From contig JAUVYZ010000137.1 of assembly GCA_030602845.1 (NCBI GenBank), positions 1 to 5,999 on the forward strand: a stretch of DNA of 5,999 bases. The letters run 5' to 3'. The position numbers were made by a program, and so were the translations under genes. Below are positions 1-5,746 of the stretch, in pieces. How positions within the stretch are numbered: position 1 is the first letter of the stretch; each line of letters starts with the position of its first letter. This DNA comes from Phycisphaerae bacterium (GTDB lineage Bacteria > Planctomycetota > Phycisphaerae > Sedimentisphaerales > Anaerobacaceae). A model generated the notes under the pieces. The model searched no databases, had not been told where the DNA came from, and worked only from the letters and a program-made list of their open reading frames with translations.

Positions 1-507
1 GTTTCCTACGAATGTGTTGTTAGCACCCACAAATACCCCGCGGGTATGCAGGGCGTATGGCACCGGCGTTATCCCTATCCGCGGACTGAGAACGGTGTAC
101 TCGCACGGGTCATTGAAATCCCCCGGCCGAACGCCAATTTCCAGCCAGCGAGAATCGCCGTTGAACACCTCACTGCCGAAATCCAATTCTGTCGCAAATT
201 GACCCTCGATGACATCAAGGTCGTTTACGTCAACCGTGCTACCCACCTGATTAACGTCATTCACCTCGTCCGGGTCATCCCACAGCTTGAATTGGAAGTC
301 ATAGAGGTCGTCCGCTGGCTTGTTGGCGTCTATAAGCCGTCCCTGGTAGGTAAATGCCGTACCCACTGGAGCTGCCTCGCTGACCCTGGCAGGACAGACC
401 ATCAGGCCCAAGGCCAGAACCAATGCTACTCTGCGAAGTAGCTCGCTGCGTAGCACGAGAATTGCTGACATTCCGCCACAGCGGATCTTCGATTTTGTCG
501 TTTTCAT
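1..507 (-). CDS. Secreted planctomycete-type surface protein, N-terminal part (TFTYQGRL domain), truncated by the window edge
   Basis: This reading frame stays open for 169 codons from the ATG at 505-507 to the left edge, so the C-terminus is missing. AAGGAG (514-519) lies 6 bases upstream of the ATG. Residues 25-46 look like a Sec signal: RR, a hydrophobic core VALVLALGLMV, then a likely cleavage near SEA-A-PVG; the n-region is long and Met13 is a possible alternative start. The mature part starts with GTAFTYQGRLID (49-60), followed by YDFQFKLWDDP (69-79), GQFATELDFGSEVFNGDSRW (102-121), LEIGVRPGDF (122-131) and SPRIGITPVPYAL (141-153). I know this pattern from large secreted planctomycete proteins of unknown function. 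The last visible residues, GVFVGANNTFVGN, resemble the first unit of a YadA-head-like G..NTFVG repeat, so a repetitive stalk or head may continue beyond the window. It seems to have its own promoter and is probably not part of the sugar operon. The secreted-protein call is firm; the function is unknown. Confidence 0.82.
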   Translation of the reverse strand, partial: MKTTKSKIRCGGMSAILVLRSELLRRVALVLALGLMVCPARVSEAAPVGTAFTYQGRLIDANKPADDLYDFQFKLWDDPDEVNDVNQVGSTVDVNDLDVIEGQFATELDFGSEVFNGDSRWLEIGVRPGDFNDPCEYTVLSPRIGITPVPYALHTRGVFVGANNTFVGN

Positions 508-529
508 CTTTTTCTCCTTTTAAAAAATG

Positions 530-607
530 TTAATATTTGCCGGTGCACACTGTGCGCATCTGTACTTCCTCGTGAAATTTCCCGAAAATCGGATTATAGA
601 GCTGCAT
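530..607 (-). CDS. Possible 25-residue upstream reading frame in the leader of the surface-protein gene
   Basis: A perfect AGGAGG (618-623) sits 10 bases before the ATG at 605-607. The frame begins MQLYNPIFGKF, contains a second Met near its end and stops at TAA 530-532, 22 bases before the ATG of the surface-protein gene. A closer ATG at 612-614, only 3 bases from the AGGAGG, would encode just six residues (MINAAL). The peptide matches no family I know and has no hydrophobic segment. A strong ribosome binding site in a leader is suggestive of a translated leader peptide or coupling, but a frame this short occurs easily by chance. Confidence 0.22.
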   Translation of the reverse strand: MQLYNPIFGKFHEEVQMRTVCTGKY

Positions 608-648
608 TTATCATCAACCTCCTGCCTTTGACAAAGCTAATTACGATA

Positions 649-660
649 GTACAATTGTAC
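649..660. repeat. 12-base perfect palindrome GTACAATTGTAC
   Basis: The sequence GTACAATTGTAC is exactly self-complementary and contains the TACAAT hexamer on both strands. It could be a dimeric repressor site lying on the -10 element of the surface-protein promoter. The palindrome is seen directly; the operator role is inference. Confidence 0.4.
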
Positions 661-683
661 CCTTTCGCACACCTCGCCGTCAA
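654..683 (-). promoter_or_regulatory. Candidate promoter of the surface-protein gene
   Basis: On the minus strand TTGACG (678-683) is followed after 18 bases by TACAAT (654-659), each five of six against the sigma-70 consensus. Transcription would begin near 647 and leave a leader of about 140 bases before the ATG at 507. The -10 lies inside the GTACAATTGTAC palindrome. The location between the preceding gene's possible terminator and this gene fits an independent transcription unit. Planctomycete promoter rules are not well defined, so this is a consensus match only. Confidence 0.4.
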
Positions 684-756
684 CAAAATCTACGAAGGAT
701 TCTGCGTTCCAAGTGCCCCCGCATTATGCAGTACGAATACGCATTACAAGCAGCGC

Positions 757-777
757 AAAAAGCCCGCCATAGGTGGG
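757..777 (-). terminator. Weak Rho-independent-like terminator behind the oxidoreductase gene
   Basis: Read on the minus strand, CCCACC-TAT-GGCGGG forms a stem of five G-C pairs with one A-C mismatch and a 3-base loop, followed by CTTTTTG. It lies about 110 bases past the oxidoreductase stop codon and before the candidate promoter of the next gene, where a terminator is expected. The mismatch and tight loop weaken it. Confidence 0.35.
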
Positions 778-846
778 ACGAACCAATCTCAAATCTCGTA
801 TCCGTTCCGCCCGACAAAGACGGGCCTGCTGTTTGCATCTCGCCGG

Positions 847-877
847 ACGAGATACCATATCACGATTCACGAGATAC
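847..877. repeat. Direct repeat ACGAGATAC (x2, 22-base period) with a hairpin beside it
   Basis: ACGAGATAC occurs at 847-855 and 869-877, exactly 22 bases apart, with TATCACGATTC between them; this looks like degenerate 11-base units. The first copy overlaps a small hairpin, ATCTCG-CCGGA-CGAGAT (837-853). A second hairpin, GCCCG-ACAAAGA-CGGGC, lies at 809-825. The array ends 8 bases before the oxidoreductase stop codon. It may be a relic of a short tandem intergenic repeat. Confidence 0.4.
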
Positions 878-885
878 GATTTTAA

Positions 886-2352
886 TCAGACCTTTTCCGG
901 AACCACAAACGGCTCACGGTAGTTGCGCGCGACGTACATATTCGCCCAGTCACTGTATTCGCCGACGAATTTCTCCTTCGTTGTATCCATCGTCAGCATC
1001 GGGCCCATCGTTATCGGCTCTTTCGCCAGGTCCACCTCATTGGCATTGAGGTGACTGAGCATTCGCTCGAACGAGTCCATCAGCTCGGCGTTGTCGCCGA
1101 TGGCCTTCTTGATCTCGCTCGCTGGCATTTTCTTGCCGATACAATGCGAGACGTTGCCCATATGGCAAAGGGCGCTGGATATATGTCCCTTCTCGATGTC
1201 GGAGTTAAGGTCACTGACCTTATGGCTGCGAACCGCGTCGATAAAGTTCTGATGGTGGCCGCCACCGCCGCCACCGGAGAACTGCTTAATCTTCTTACCG
1301 CTATTGTCGTATGTCCAGCCGCCGCCACCGCCGCCGACAAAATACCCGTCCTCACATTGAACGCAAATGCCGATGCGCGTCCCGCGGAAGTTGTCCATCG
1401 ACCTGTCACCCTTCTTGCGAGGCAGGCCGCGCACCTCGAAAATCAGCGGGGCCGGCTTGTAATCGAAGAAAATAATCTGCGTATTGGCCGTCTCGCCCGC
1501 ATCGTTAACTCCCAATCTGCCGCCTATGCTTATCACGCGCGGCGCCAGCTTCTCCGGGCCGCCCAACGCCCAGCGCGCCAGGTCCATCTCGTGAATCCCC
1601 TGGTTGCCCAGGTCGCCGTTGCCCGTGTTCCAGACCCAATGCCATTTGTAGTGCAGCTGCTTGCGTCGCAGAGGCGCCATCTCGGCCGGACCGCACCACA
1701 GATTATAGTCCACCGTCTCCGGAGGCGAAATTGGCCCATTTGTCCCGTTAACAATACCATTTCCACTGAAGCGGGGCTTATAGCAGAAACCACGCGACCA
1801 CTTTATCGCGCCCATCTTGCCATCCTGCATATATTTGAACGCCTCCATCAATCCCTGGTCCGACCGTTTCTGCGTGCCGGTTTGCACAATCCTATCATAC
1901 TTACGGGCCGCCTCAATCGCCTTGCGACCTTCCCAGATGTTGTGCGACACGGGCTTCTCGATATAGACGTCCTTGCCCGCCTGGCACGCCCATATCGTCA
2001 CTAACGAATGCCAGTGGTTCGGCGTCGCAGAGGTAATAGCATCAATGCTCTTGTCTTCCAGCAGCTTGCGAACGTCAATGTAAGTCTTGACCTTCTGCCC
2101 GTATTTCTTCTCAAAATCTCTTGTCTTGCTTTCCACGTGCGCTTTGTCCGCATCGCAAATCGCAACAACACGCACGCCCTTCTTTTCATTGAAATACCTG
2201 ACGTGACCGCCGCCCTGGCCCCCGGTGCCGACGACCGCAAACCGCAGGTCGTTATTCGCACCGCGGACGCGCGAATTTGGTGCCAGCACTGCTATTGCTG
2301 CTCCGGCAGCAACCGAACTCTTGATAAATTCTCGACGTGTTAACTTGCTCAT
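886..2352 (-). CDS. Tat-exported Gfo/Idh/MocA-family oxidoreductase
   Basis: This is a predicted NAD(P)-dependent sugar or polyol dehydrogenase of 488 residues. The start ATG (2350-2352) has AAAGGAG about 10 bases upstream. Residues 4-10 (LTRREFI) form a twin-arginine motif, followed by the hydrophobic stretch SVAAGAAIAVLA and probable cleavage near RGA-NND (about 32). The Rossmann domain starts with LRFAVVGTGGQGG (36-48), continues with VVAICDAD (62-69) and ATPNHWHS (109-116), and carries the family EKP motif at 132-134, whose Lys is normally catalytic. The C-terminal sheet domain carries GDLGNQGIHEMDLARWALGG (246-265), with the His and Asp of the substrate site, and ends with NFIDAVRSHKVSDLNSDIEKGHISSALCHMGNVS, typical of the secreted planctomycete branch. 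The family is about 350 residues in cytosolic members, and the longer size fits this branch. Two six-glycine tracts (340-345, 360-365) are unusual. It lies downstream of the isomerase-DUF6807 gene in the same direction. Family and export are secure; the substrate is unknown. Confidence 0.95.
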   Translation of the reverse strand: MSKLTRREFIKSSVAAGAAIAVLAPNSRVRGANNDLRFAVVGTGGQGGGHVRYFNEKKGVRVVAICDADKAHVESKTRDFEKKYGQKVKTYIDVRKLLEDKSIDAITSATPNHWHSLVTIWACQAGKDVYIEKPVSHNIWEGRKAIEAARKYDRIVQTGTQKRSDQGLMEAFKYMQDGKMGAIKWSRGFCYKPRFSGNGIVNGTNGPISPPETVDYNLWCGPAEMAPLRRKQLHYKWHWVWNTGNGDLGNQGIHEMDLARWALGGPEKLAPRVISIGGRLGVNDAGETANTQIIFFDYKPAPLIFEVRGLPRKKGDRSMDNFRGTRIGICVQCEDGYFVGGGGGGWTYDNSGKKIKQFSGGGGGGHHQNFIDAVRSHKVSDLNSDIEKGHISSALCHMGNVSHCIGKKMPASEIKKAIGDNAELMDSFERMLSHLNANEVDLAKEPITMGPMLTMDTTKEKFVGEYSDWANMYVARNYREPFVVPEKV

Positions 2353-2408
2353 AATACTTTCTCTCCTTTATTTTTGATAATAATGTTGTCTACGATATCG
2401 TTTTCTTC

Positions 2409-2437
2409 AGCATATCTTAGAATCGGTTCTTTGTCAA
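2409..2437 (-). promoter_or_regulatory. Candidate internal promoter of the oxidoreductase gene
   Basis: Immediately after the TAG stop of the upstream gene, the minus strand reads TTGACA (2432-2437), then 17 bases, then TATGCT (2409-2414). The -35 is perfect and the -10 matches four of six positions. Transcription would start about 50 bases before the ATG at 2352. The oxidoreductase could thus be expressed on its own as well as from the promoter upstream of the operon. Confidence 0.42.
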
Positions 2438-4252
2438 CTATTTTGCTGGCTTTGTTGCCGCATATTCACTGTAATGTTCCGCCACTTTTGCCTGTTTCTC
2501 ATCGCCTTTATGAAAATACAGCCGATACCGAAACGTCAAGCTTTGACCTGATGGAATAGTAATATCTCCGGTGCCCTTCGGCTTGCCCTCGAAGTTATGC
2601 ACCCCGAACGGATTGGCCGTAAACAGACCATAATCTCGAACGTGCCACCACGTCGGATGTTTCGGGTTTTTCGGATGGTCGAAAATCGCCACCCCCACTA
2701 CCTCGCCATTCACCGGGCCGTAGTAATCGCACCACGCCGCACGCTTACCCCATGTTGCCTTGTCGCGAACACCTTCGCTGTTGACAATATGTCCCTTACC
2801 GACTTTACCTCGCAGTCGCATCGTGGGCGCCAGCCGAATCGCCATCGAGCCTTCCTTCGTATCACCCAGTATTACCTTGCCGTGCGACGCCTGAATCGTA
2901 ATCTCGAAGTCCATCATTTGGCCATCCGGCCGATTGTAAAATCTATGCGTCTGGGTATCCGTACAGACGACTTCGCCATTGGCCGCCACCCATTTATTCT
3001 GCGACTGAATGATGCCGACCTTGCGGCCGGAACTGACCTTAACGAATTTATCGTGTACAATCTTGTCGTCCCGCCCCTGCCAGAAATCGTGCCCGTTCAC
3101 CTCCCCGTGCGTGAACCACAGCGACCGGTGATGCCGATGGTCTTGCGCTTCGTCCTTACCCTCCTTCATCGGCCAGTGACGAGTGATATTAACTCCCGTC
3201 GGCCCAATTACCGGATAAAAATACGGAAACGGTCCATCTTTGAAGTTGTACTCCGTGAATAGTGTTCCGTTGATTTCAACCTTTAGCTTCTTTTCGCCTT
3301 GGAGAATCTTAACTCCTCTACGTTTTATCTTGGCCGCCTGCGCCCTCGCAACCATCCTCCGCCAGACCTGCCGCTGCTCGACCAGCGCCTTGACACGGTC
3401 CTTCGGGTTCGTGCGGGCCTCAAGAAGTATCCAGCCGTCGTAGTCCATCTCAACAAGCAGATTCACCAGCTCCTGGTAGGGATAGCTGCCGATGTTCACT
3501 TCGCGGATATGGACGGTATCACCGAAGCGGTCCTTCACCAGGTTGAAGTTGTACTCCAGTCCTTGCCCGGTCAGGTCCTGCGAGTTGCAGTTCCAGCACA
3601 CCCCAACGTTGGGATGCTGGGCCACGTCCATTATCCCTTTTATGACCGGCAGCGGTGAGCACGCCCCGTGGACCTCCAGCCGAATCTCCTGCCCGTACTC
3701 GGCGCCGAACCGGCCCAGTTCATTCAGCGACTTGCCTATCTGCTCTATCGTCTTTTCCCGCGGCACCCCCCTCGGCAAATCATTCGGCTTGACCTTCACG
3801 CCCGAGCCGCCTACGTCGTGCGAGAGCTTGATATACTCCTTCGCACCCTCGATGTCTTTGCGAAGTCGTGCCGCGTCAACGTGGTGGAAGGCGAAGTTCG
3901 TGCCCGGACCCAACAGCGTTACCGCGCTGTCGTCAAAGCGCTTCTTCACCTCACGCCGTTGTTCGGCATTGAGGTGCGATTCGACACCGTGCTTATGCTG
4001 GGTGCGAAGCTCAACGCCCAGCACCCTGCTCTTTTCGCAGTTGGCTATCAGCGTCGGCAGGTCCCAGTCCCTGCCCCACTGGTAGGTAACCAGACCCAGT
4101 TTCATTTTCGGACCGGACGTCCTGGCAGCGGCTAAGCCCAGCGCTCTGTCAAGCGGCCCCGCCACAACCACAACCGCACCAAGGTACATCGACTCCTTAA
4201 GAAAACTCCGGCGATTTAGCCGGCCACGTCGTCTCTTACCGTCTGTGCTCAT
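2438..4252 (-). CDS. Tat-exported sugar isomerase/epimerase-like TIM barrel fused to a DUF6807 (PmoA-like) domain
   Basis: The protein has 604 residues counted from the ATG at 4250-4252, chosen because GGAAGGAG lies 7 bases upstream; a frame extension to a TTG at 4309 has no such site. NRRSFLKES (13-21) with the segment MYLGAVVVVAG is a Tat signal. Residues 49-305 form an AP-endonuclease-2/xylose-isomerase-like barrel: KMKLGLVTYQWG, GVELRTQ (Glu81), IRLEVHG (Glu193, His195), GVCWNCNSQ (Asn221), HIREV (His248) and WILLEAR (Glu278), acidic and His positions that normally hold a divalent metal. Residues 315-595 match DUF6807, annotated as 'methane oxygenase PmoA' without biochemical support: FKDGPFPYFYPVIGPTG (337-353), DHRHHRSLWFTHGEVNG (371-387) and IFDHPKNPKHPTWWHVRDYG (523-542). 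The barrel probably isomerises or epimerises a sugar; the role of DUF6807 is unknown. It is the first gene of a probable two-gene operon with the oxidoreductase. Confidence 0.9.
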   Translation of the reverse strand: MSTDGKRRRGRLNRRSFLKESMYLGAVVVVAGPLDRALGLAAARTSGPKMKLGLVTYQWGRDWDLPTLIANCEKSRVLGVELRTQHKHGVESHLNAEQRREVKKRFDDSAVTLLGPGTNFAFHHVDAARLRKDIEGAKEYIKLSHDVGGSGVKVKPNDLPRGVPREKTIEQIGKSLNELGRFGAEYGQEIRLEVHGACSPLPVIKGIMDVAQHPNVGVCWNCNSQDLTGQGLEYNFNLVKDRFGDTVHIREVNIGSYPYQELVNLLVEMDYDGWILLEARTNPKDRVKALVEQRQVWRRMVARAQAAKIKRRGVKILQGEKKLKVEINGTLFTEYNFKDGPFPYFYPVIGPTGVNITRHWPMKEGKDEAQDHRHHRSLWFTHGEVNGHDFWQGRDDKIVHDKFVKVSSGRKVGIIQSQNKWVAANGEVVCTDTQTHRFYNRPDGQMMDFEITIQASHGKVILGDTKEGSMAIRLAPTMRLRGKVGKGHIVNSEGVRDKATWGKRAAWCDYYGPVNGEVVGVAIFDHPKNPKHPTWWHVRDYGLFTANPFGVHNFEGKPKGTGDITIPSGQSLTFRYRLYFHKGDEKQAKVAEHYSEYAATKPAK

Positions 4253-4259
4253 CTTTTTT

Positions 4260-4267
4260 CTCCTTCC
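4260..4267 (-). promoter_or_regulatory. Ribosome binding site that decides the start of the isomerase-DUF6807 gene
   Basis: On the minus strand GGAAGGAG is followed by AAAAAAG and ATG. It is the only good ribosome binding site near the 5' end of this frame, so the start is placed at 4252 and not at the TTG at 4309 or the ATG at 4282. Confidence 0.75.
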
Positions 4268-4388
4268 TGTTACTTCGAGCATCGAATCACGAAAAACTTT
4301 CTCGTCCAACTTCGCAGAGTCGGCAAGATGCTCGTTTCTGCTCTAATCCCTGTTACCGTCCAGGCTTCAGCCCATCCTCGCGCGATTG

Positions 4389-4435
4389 GCTTGACTAACA
4401 TACTATTATTCCTGCCTGACGCCGTTATGTCAAGC
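4389..4435. repeat. Inverted repeat GCTTGAC...GTCAAGC enclosing the operon promoter
   Basis: GCTTGAC (4389-4395) and GTCAAGC (4429-4435) are perfectly complementary 7-base arms 33 bases apart. One arm overlaps the -35 of the operon promoter and the other falls near its predicted start of transcription. The arrangement would suit a dimeric or looping regulator, but 7-base arms can arise by chance and one arm is partly accounted for by the -35 consensus. Confidence 0.35.
4405..4433 (-). promoter_or_regulatory. Candidate promoter of the isomerase-DUF6807/oxidoreductase operon
   Basis: On the minus strand TTGACA (4428-4433) is followed after 17 bases by AATAAT (4405-4410). The -35 is perfect, the -10 matches five of six and the spacing is optimal. 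Transcription would start near 4398, about 145 bases before the ATG at 4252. It is the best sigma-70-like match in the window. Confidence 0.52.
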
Positions 4436-4495
4436 TAATTTTGGCAAAAATTTGGCCTGTTTCTTGGATATCACATCAAATTTACAGCTTGTTCC

Positions 4496-4511
4496 TTGAC
4501 GAAGCAGTCAA
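4496..4511. repeat. Operator-like inverted repeat TTGAC-N6-GTCAA
   Basis: TTGAC (4496-4500) and GTCAA (4507-4511) are perfect inverted half-sites separated by GAAGCA. They lie in the -35 and spacer of the candidate GH172-gene promoter, a usual place for a repressor site. Together with the half-sites at 4391-4395 and 4429-4433 they may bind one regulator that controls both directions (inference). Confidence 0.35.
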
Positions 4512-4522
4512 AACAGTATAAT
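4496..4522 (+). promoter_or_regulatory. Candidate promoter of the GH172-family gene
   Basis: TTGACG (4496-4501) is followed after 15 bases by a perfect TATAAT (4517-4522). The spacing is shorter than the usual 16-18, which weakens the match or may mean an activator is needed. Transcription would begin near 4529, about 90 bases before the ATG. Confidence 0.45.
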
Positions 4523-4620
4523 TTTATGCCGGTTCTTTCAATCGCCTTATCTGCTCATATAAGGCCTGTTATTCGAGAAAATTCTTCTGTTAATATTTTT
4601 ATGTTGAGAAGGGAAACGCT

Positions 4621-5745
4621 ATGAAAAATGCACAAACTATTGCAAATGCGGCTGCAGTATTAATTGCCCTGTTAACCGGGACAATCGTCTTTGCTGGCTG
4701 CACAGCGAATTCGGATTATCAAAGTTATATTGATGCCCCTTATATTATCGATGTCCCTGTCGAATCTCGGAGCATTTCGTTTGAAAATCCGACCGGCGCA
4801 AAGGGACAATCTGCCAGGGCCGCCAGTAAGCTTGGCGTCGGGCGTAAAGGCGCACCGTCGAAGCCGATTAAGGCCGGCCAAACCGTTACGCTTTGTAACA
4901 TTAAAGGCCCCGGCGTCATCCGTCACATCTGGATGACCACTCGTCGCAGACCGGAGAGCTTGCTCGGAATGGTCATTCGCGCATATTGGGACAACCAGAA
5001 ACAGCCCTCCATTGAAGTCCCCATCGGAAATTTCTTCGGTATATCCCACGGCGGCGAACCTCGCCAGGCTTACCAGTCCGCCGTTCATTCTGTAAATCCA
5101 AATGCCGGTATGAATATCTGGCTGCCTATGCCCTTCTCCAAAAGGGCACGATTCACAATCACAAACCACAGCGATAAGGACACCGTCCTTTTTTACAACA
5201 TTGATTACACCCTCGCCGACTCTCTTACCGGGCCGTTCGGAAGGCTTCACATTCTCTACCGAAGAGAGAACCCCACAACTTTGAAGAAGGACTTTGTTAT
5301 CCTGCCTAAGCGGACCGGAATGGGACGATTTGTCGGATGTGTCCTCGGCATCAGGCCTCTCAGCGGCGATTGGTGGGGCGAAGGAGAAATCAAGGTCTAT
5401 CTCGACGGCGATGAGCAGTTCCCCACCATCGCCGGAACCGGAACCGAAGACTACATCGGACAATCCTGGGGACTGCAGGACAAGACCTACTTATATGGAG
5501 GAACTTCGCTGAACTCTAAAGGCCTGATTGCAATTTATCGCTGGCATATAAAAGACCCTATCTACTGGAAAAAGGACATTCGAGTAACAATCCAGCAAAT
5601 CGGCTGGAAGGGCGGCCTGTATGAAAGGCAGGATGATTGGAGTACAACTACTTTCTGGTATGAGCCGCTGCCTGCTGCGCCTTTGCCTCCGCTGCCCGAT
5701 TATAAAACCAGACTCGCCGGCTACAAAGTGGCTTCAAATCCCTAA
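4621..5745 (+). CDS. DUF2961 / glycoside hydrolase family 172-like lipoprotein
   Basis: The protein has 374 residues; the ATG is preceded by AAGGG 7 bases upstream. A hydrophobic segment, AAAVLIALLTGTIVFAGC, ends in a lipobox (FAGC, Cys27), so it is probably a lipid-anchored export product. The rest spans one DUF2961 domain: SISFENPTGAKG (51-62), ITLC-like turn then GPGVIRHIWMT (96-106), IEVPIGNFFGISHGG (131-145), NIWLPMPFSKRARFTITN (165-182), GEGEIKVYLDGDE (253-265), GTGTEDYIGQSWG (272-284) and IYRWHIKDPIYW (305-316). DUF2961 is family GH172, whose characterised members act on fructofuranosides and D-arabinan furanosides; Glu276 in GTGTED is the probable nucleophile by position, and I cannot place the acid/base with certainty. 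Residue 137 is Asn where I expect Asp. Length is normal, so the gene looks complete. It probably releases or transfers furanosidic sugars for the divergent operon. Confidence 0.92.
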   Translation: MKNAQTIANAAAVLIALLTGTIVFAGCTANSDYQSYIDAPYIIDVPVESRSISFENPTGAKGQSARAASKLGVGRKGAPSKPIKAGQTVTLCNIKGPGVIRHIWMTTRRRPESLLGMVIRAYWDNQKQPSIEVPIGNFFGISHGGEPRQAYQSAVHSVNPNAGMNIWLPMPFSKRARFTITNHSDKDTVLFYNIDYTLADSLTGPFGRLHILYRRENPTTLKKDFVILPKRTGMGRFVGCVLGIRPLSGDWWGEGEIKVYLDGDEQFPTIAGTGTEDYIGQSWGLQDKTYLYGGTSLNSKGLIAIYRWHIKDPIYWKKDIRVTIQQIGWKGGLYERQDDWSTTTFWYEPLPAAPLPPLPDYKTRLAGYKVASNP

Positions 5746-5746
5746 A

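Larger units (their letters stand above)
508..885. other. Intergenic region, leader of the surface-protein gene
   Basis: These 378 bases lie between two minus-strand genes. Read on the minus strand from the oxidoreductase stop codon, they hold short direct repeats and small hairpins (809-877), a weak terminator-like hairpin (757-777), a promoter-like pair with a palindrome (649-683), an AGGAGG site with a short reading frame (530-623), an imperfect GTGCACA/TGTGCGC palindrome (543-557), and the start-proximal AAGGAG of the surface-protein gene. A plus-strand frame of 85 codons (628-885) starts at TTG without a ribosome binding site and is rejected as a gene. Confidence 0.6.
4253..4620. other. 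Divergent intergenic control region
   Basis: These 368 bases separate the minus-strand operon from the plus-strand GH172-like gene. They hold a promoter candidate for each direction (4405-4433 minus, 4496-4522 plus), a wide inverted repeat around the first (4389-4435), a compact one in the second (4496-4511), a leader of about 145 bases for the operon and one of about 90 bases for the GH172-like gene. The operon leader contains GGCTGAAGCC and other short self-complementary pieces, but I recognise no riboswitch. I see no small gene in it. Confidence 0.6.

Noticed and set aside
14..441. Plus-strand frames of 62 and 131 codons at the left end
   Set aside because: They lie opposite the truncated surface-protein gene, which has a signal peptide, a ribosome binding site and a recognised sequence pattern.
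628..885. Plus-strand frame of 85 codons in the intergenic region
   Set aside because: It begins at a TTG that is part of a promoter-like TTGACA, has no ribosome binding site, and its end is made of short direct repeats (TIHEIR-like translation). Low-complexity noncoding sequence explains it.
1051..2004. Plus-strand open frame of 317 codons
   Set aside because: It lies entirely opposite the oxidoreductase gene, whose family motifs are unmistakable; its translation shows no domain and it has no ribosome binding site. It is a shadow frame.
2438..3310. DUF6807 domain as a real methane monooxygenase subunit
   Set aside because: The PmoA label in databases is a misnomer for this soluble domain: there are no transmembrane helices, and a Tat signal and sugar-enzyme neighbours argue against membrane methane oxidation.
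2597..4135. Several plus-strand frames of 67-221 codons
   Set aside because: All are opposite the isomerase-DUF6807 gene and show no recognisable motif.
4253..4309. 19-codon N-terminal extension of the isomerase-DUF6807 protein
   Set aside because: It starts at TTG without a ribosome binding site, whereas the ATG at 4252 has GGAAGGAG at 7 bases and puts the Tat motif near the N-terminus.
4253..4398. Riboswitch in the operon leader
   Set aside because: The leader has short self-complementary pieces such as GGCTGAAGCC but no conserved core that I can match to a known riboswitch class.
4672..5463. Minus-strand frame of 263 codons
   Set aside because: It is antisense to the GH172-family gene, with no family signature and no good ribosome binding site.
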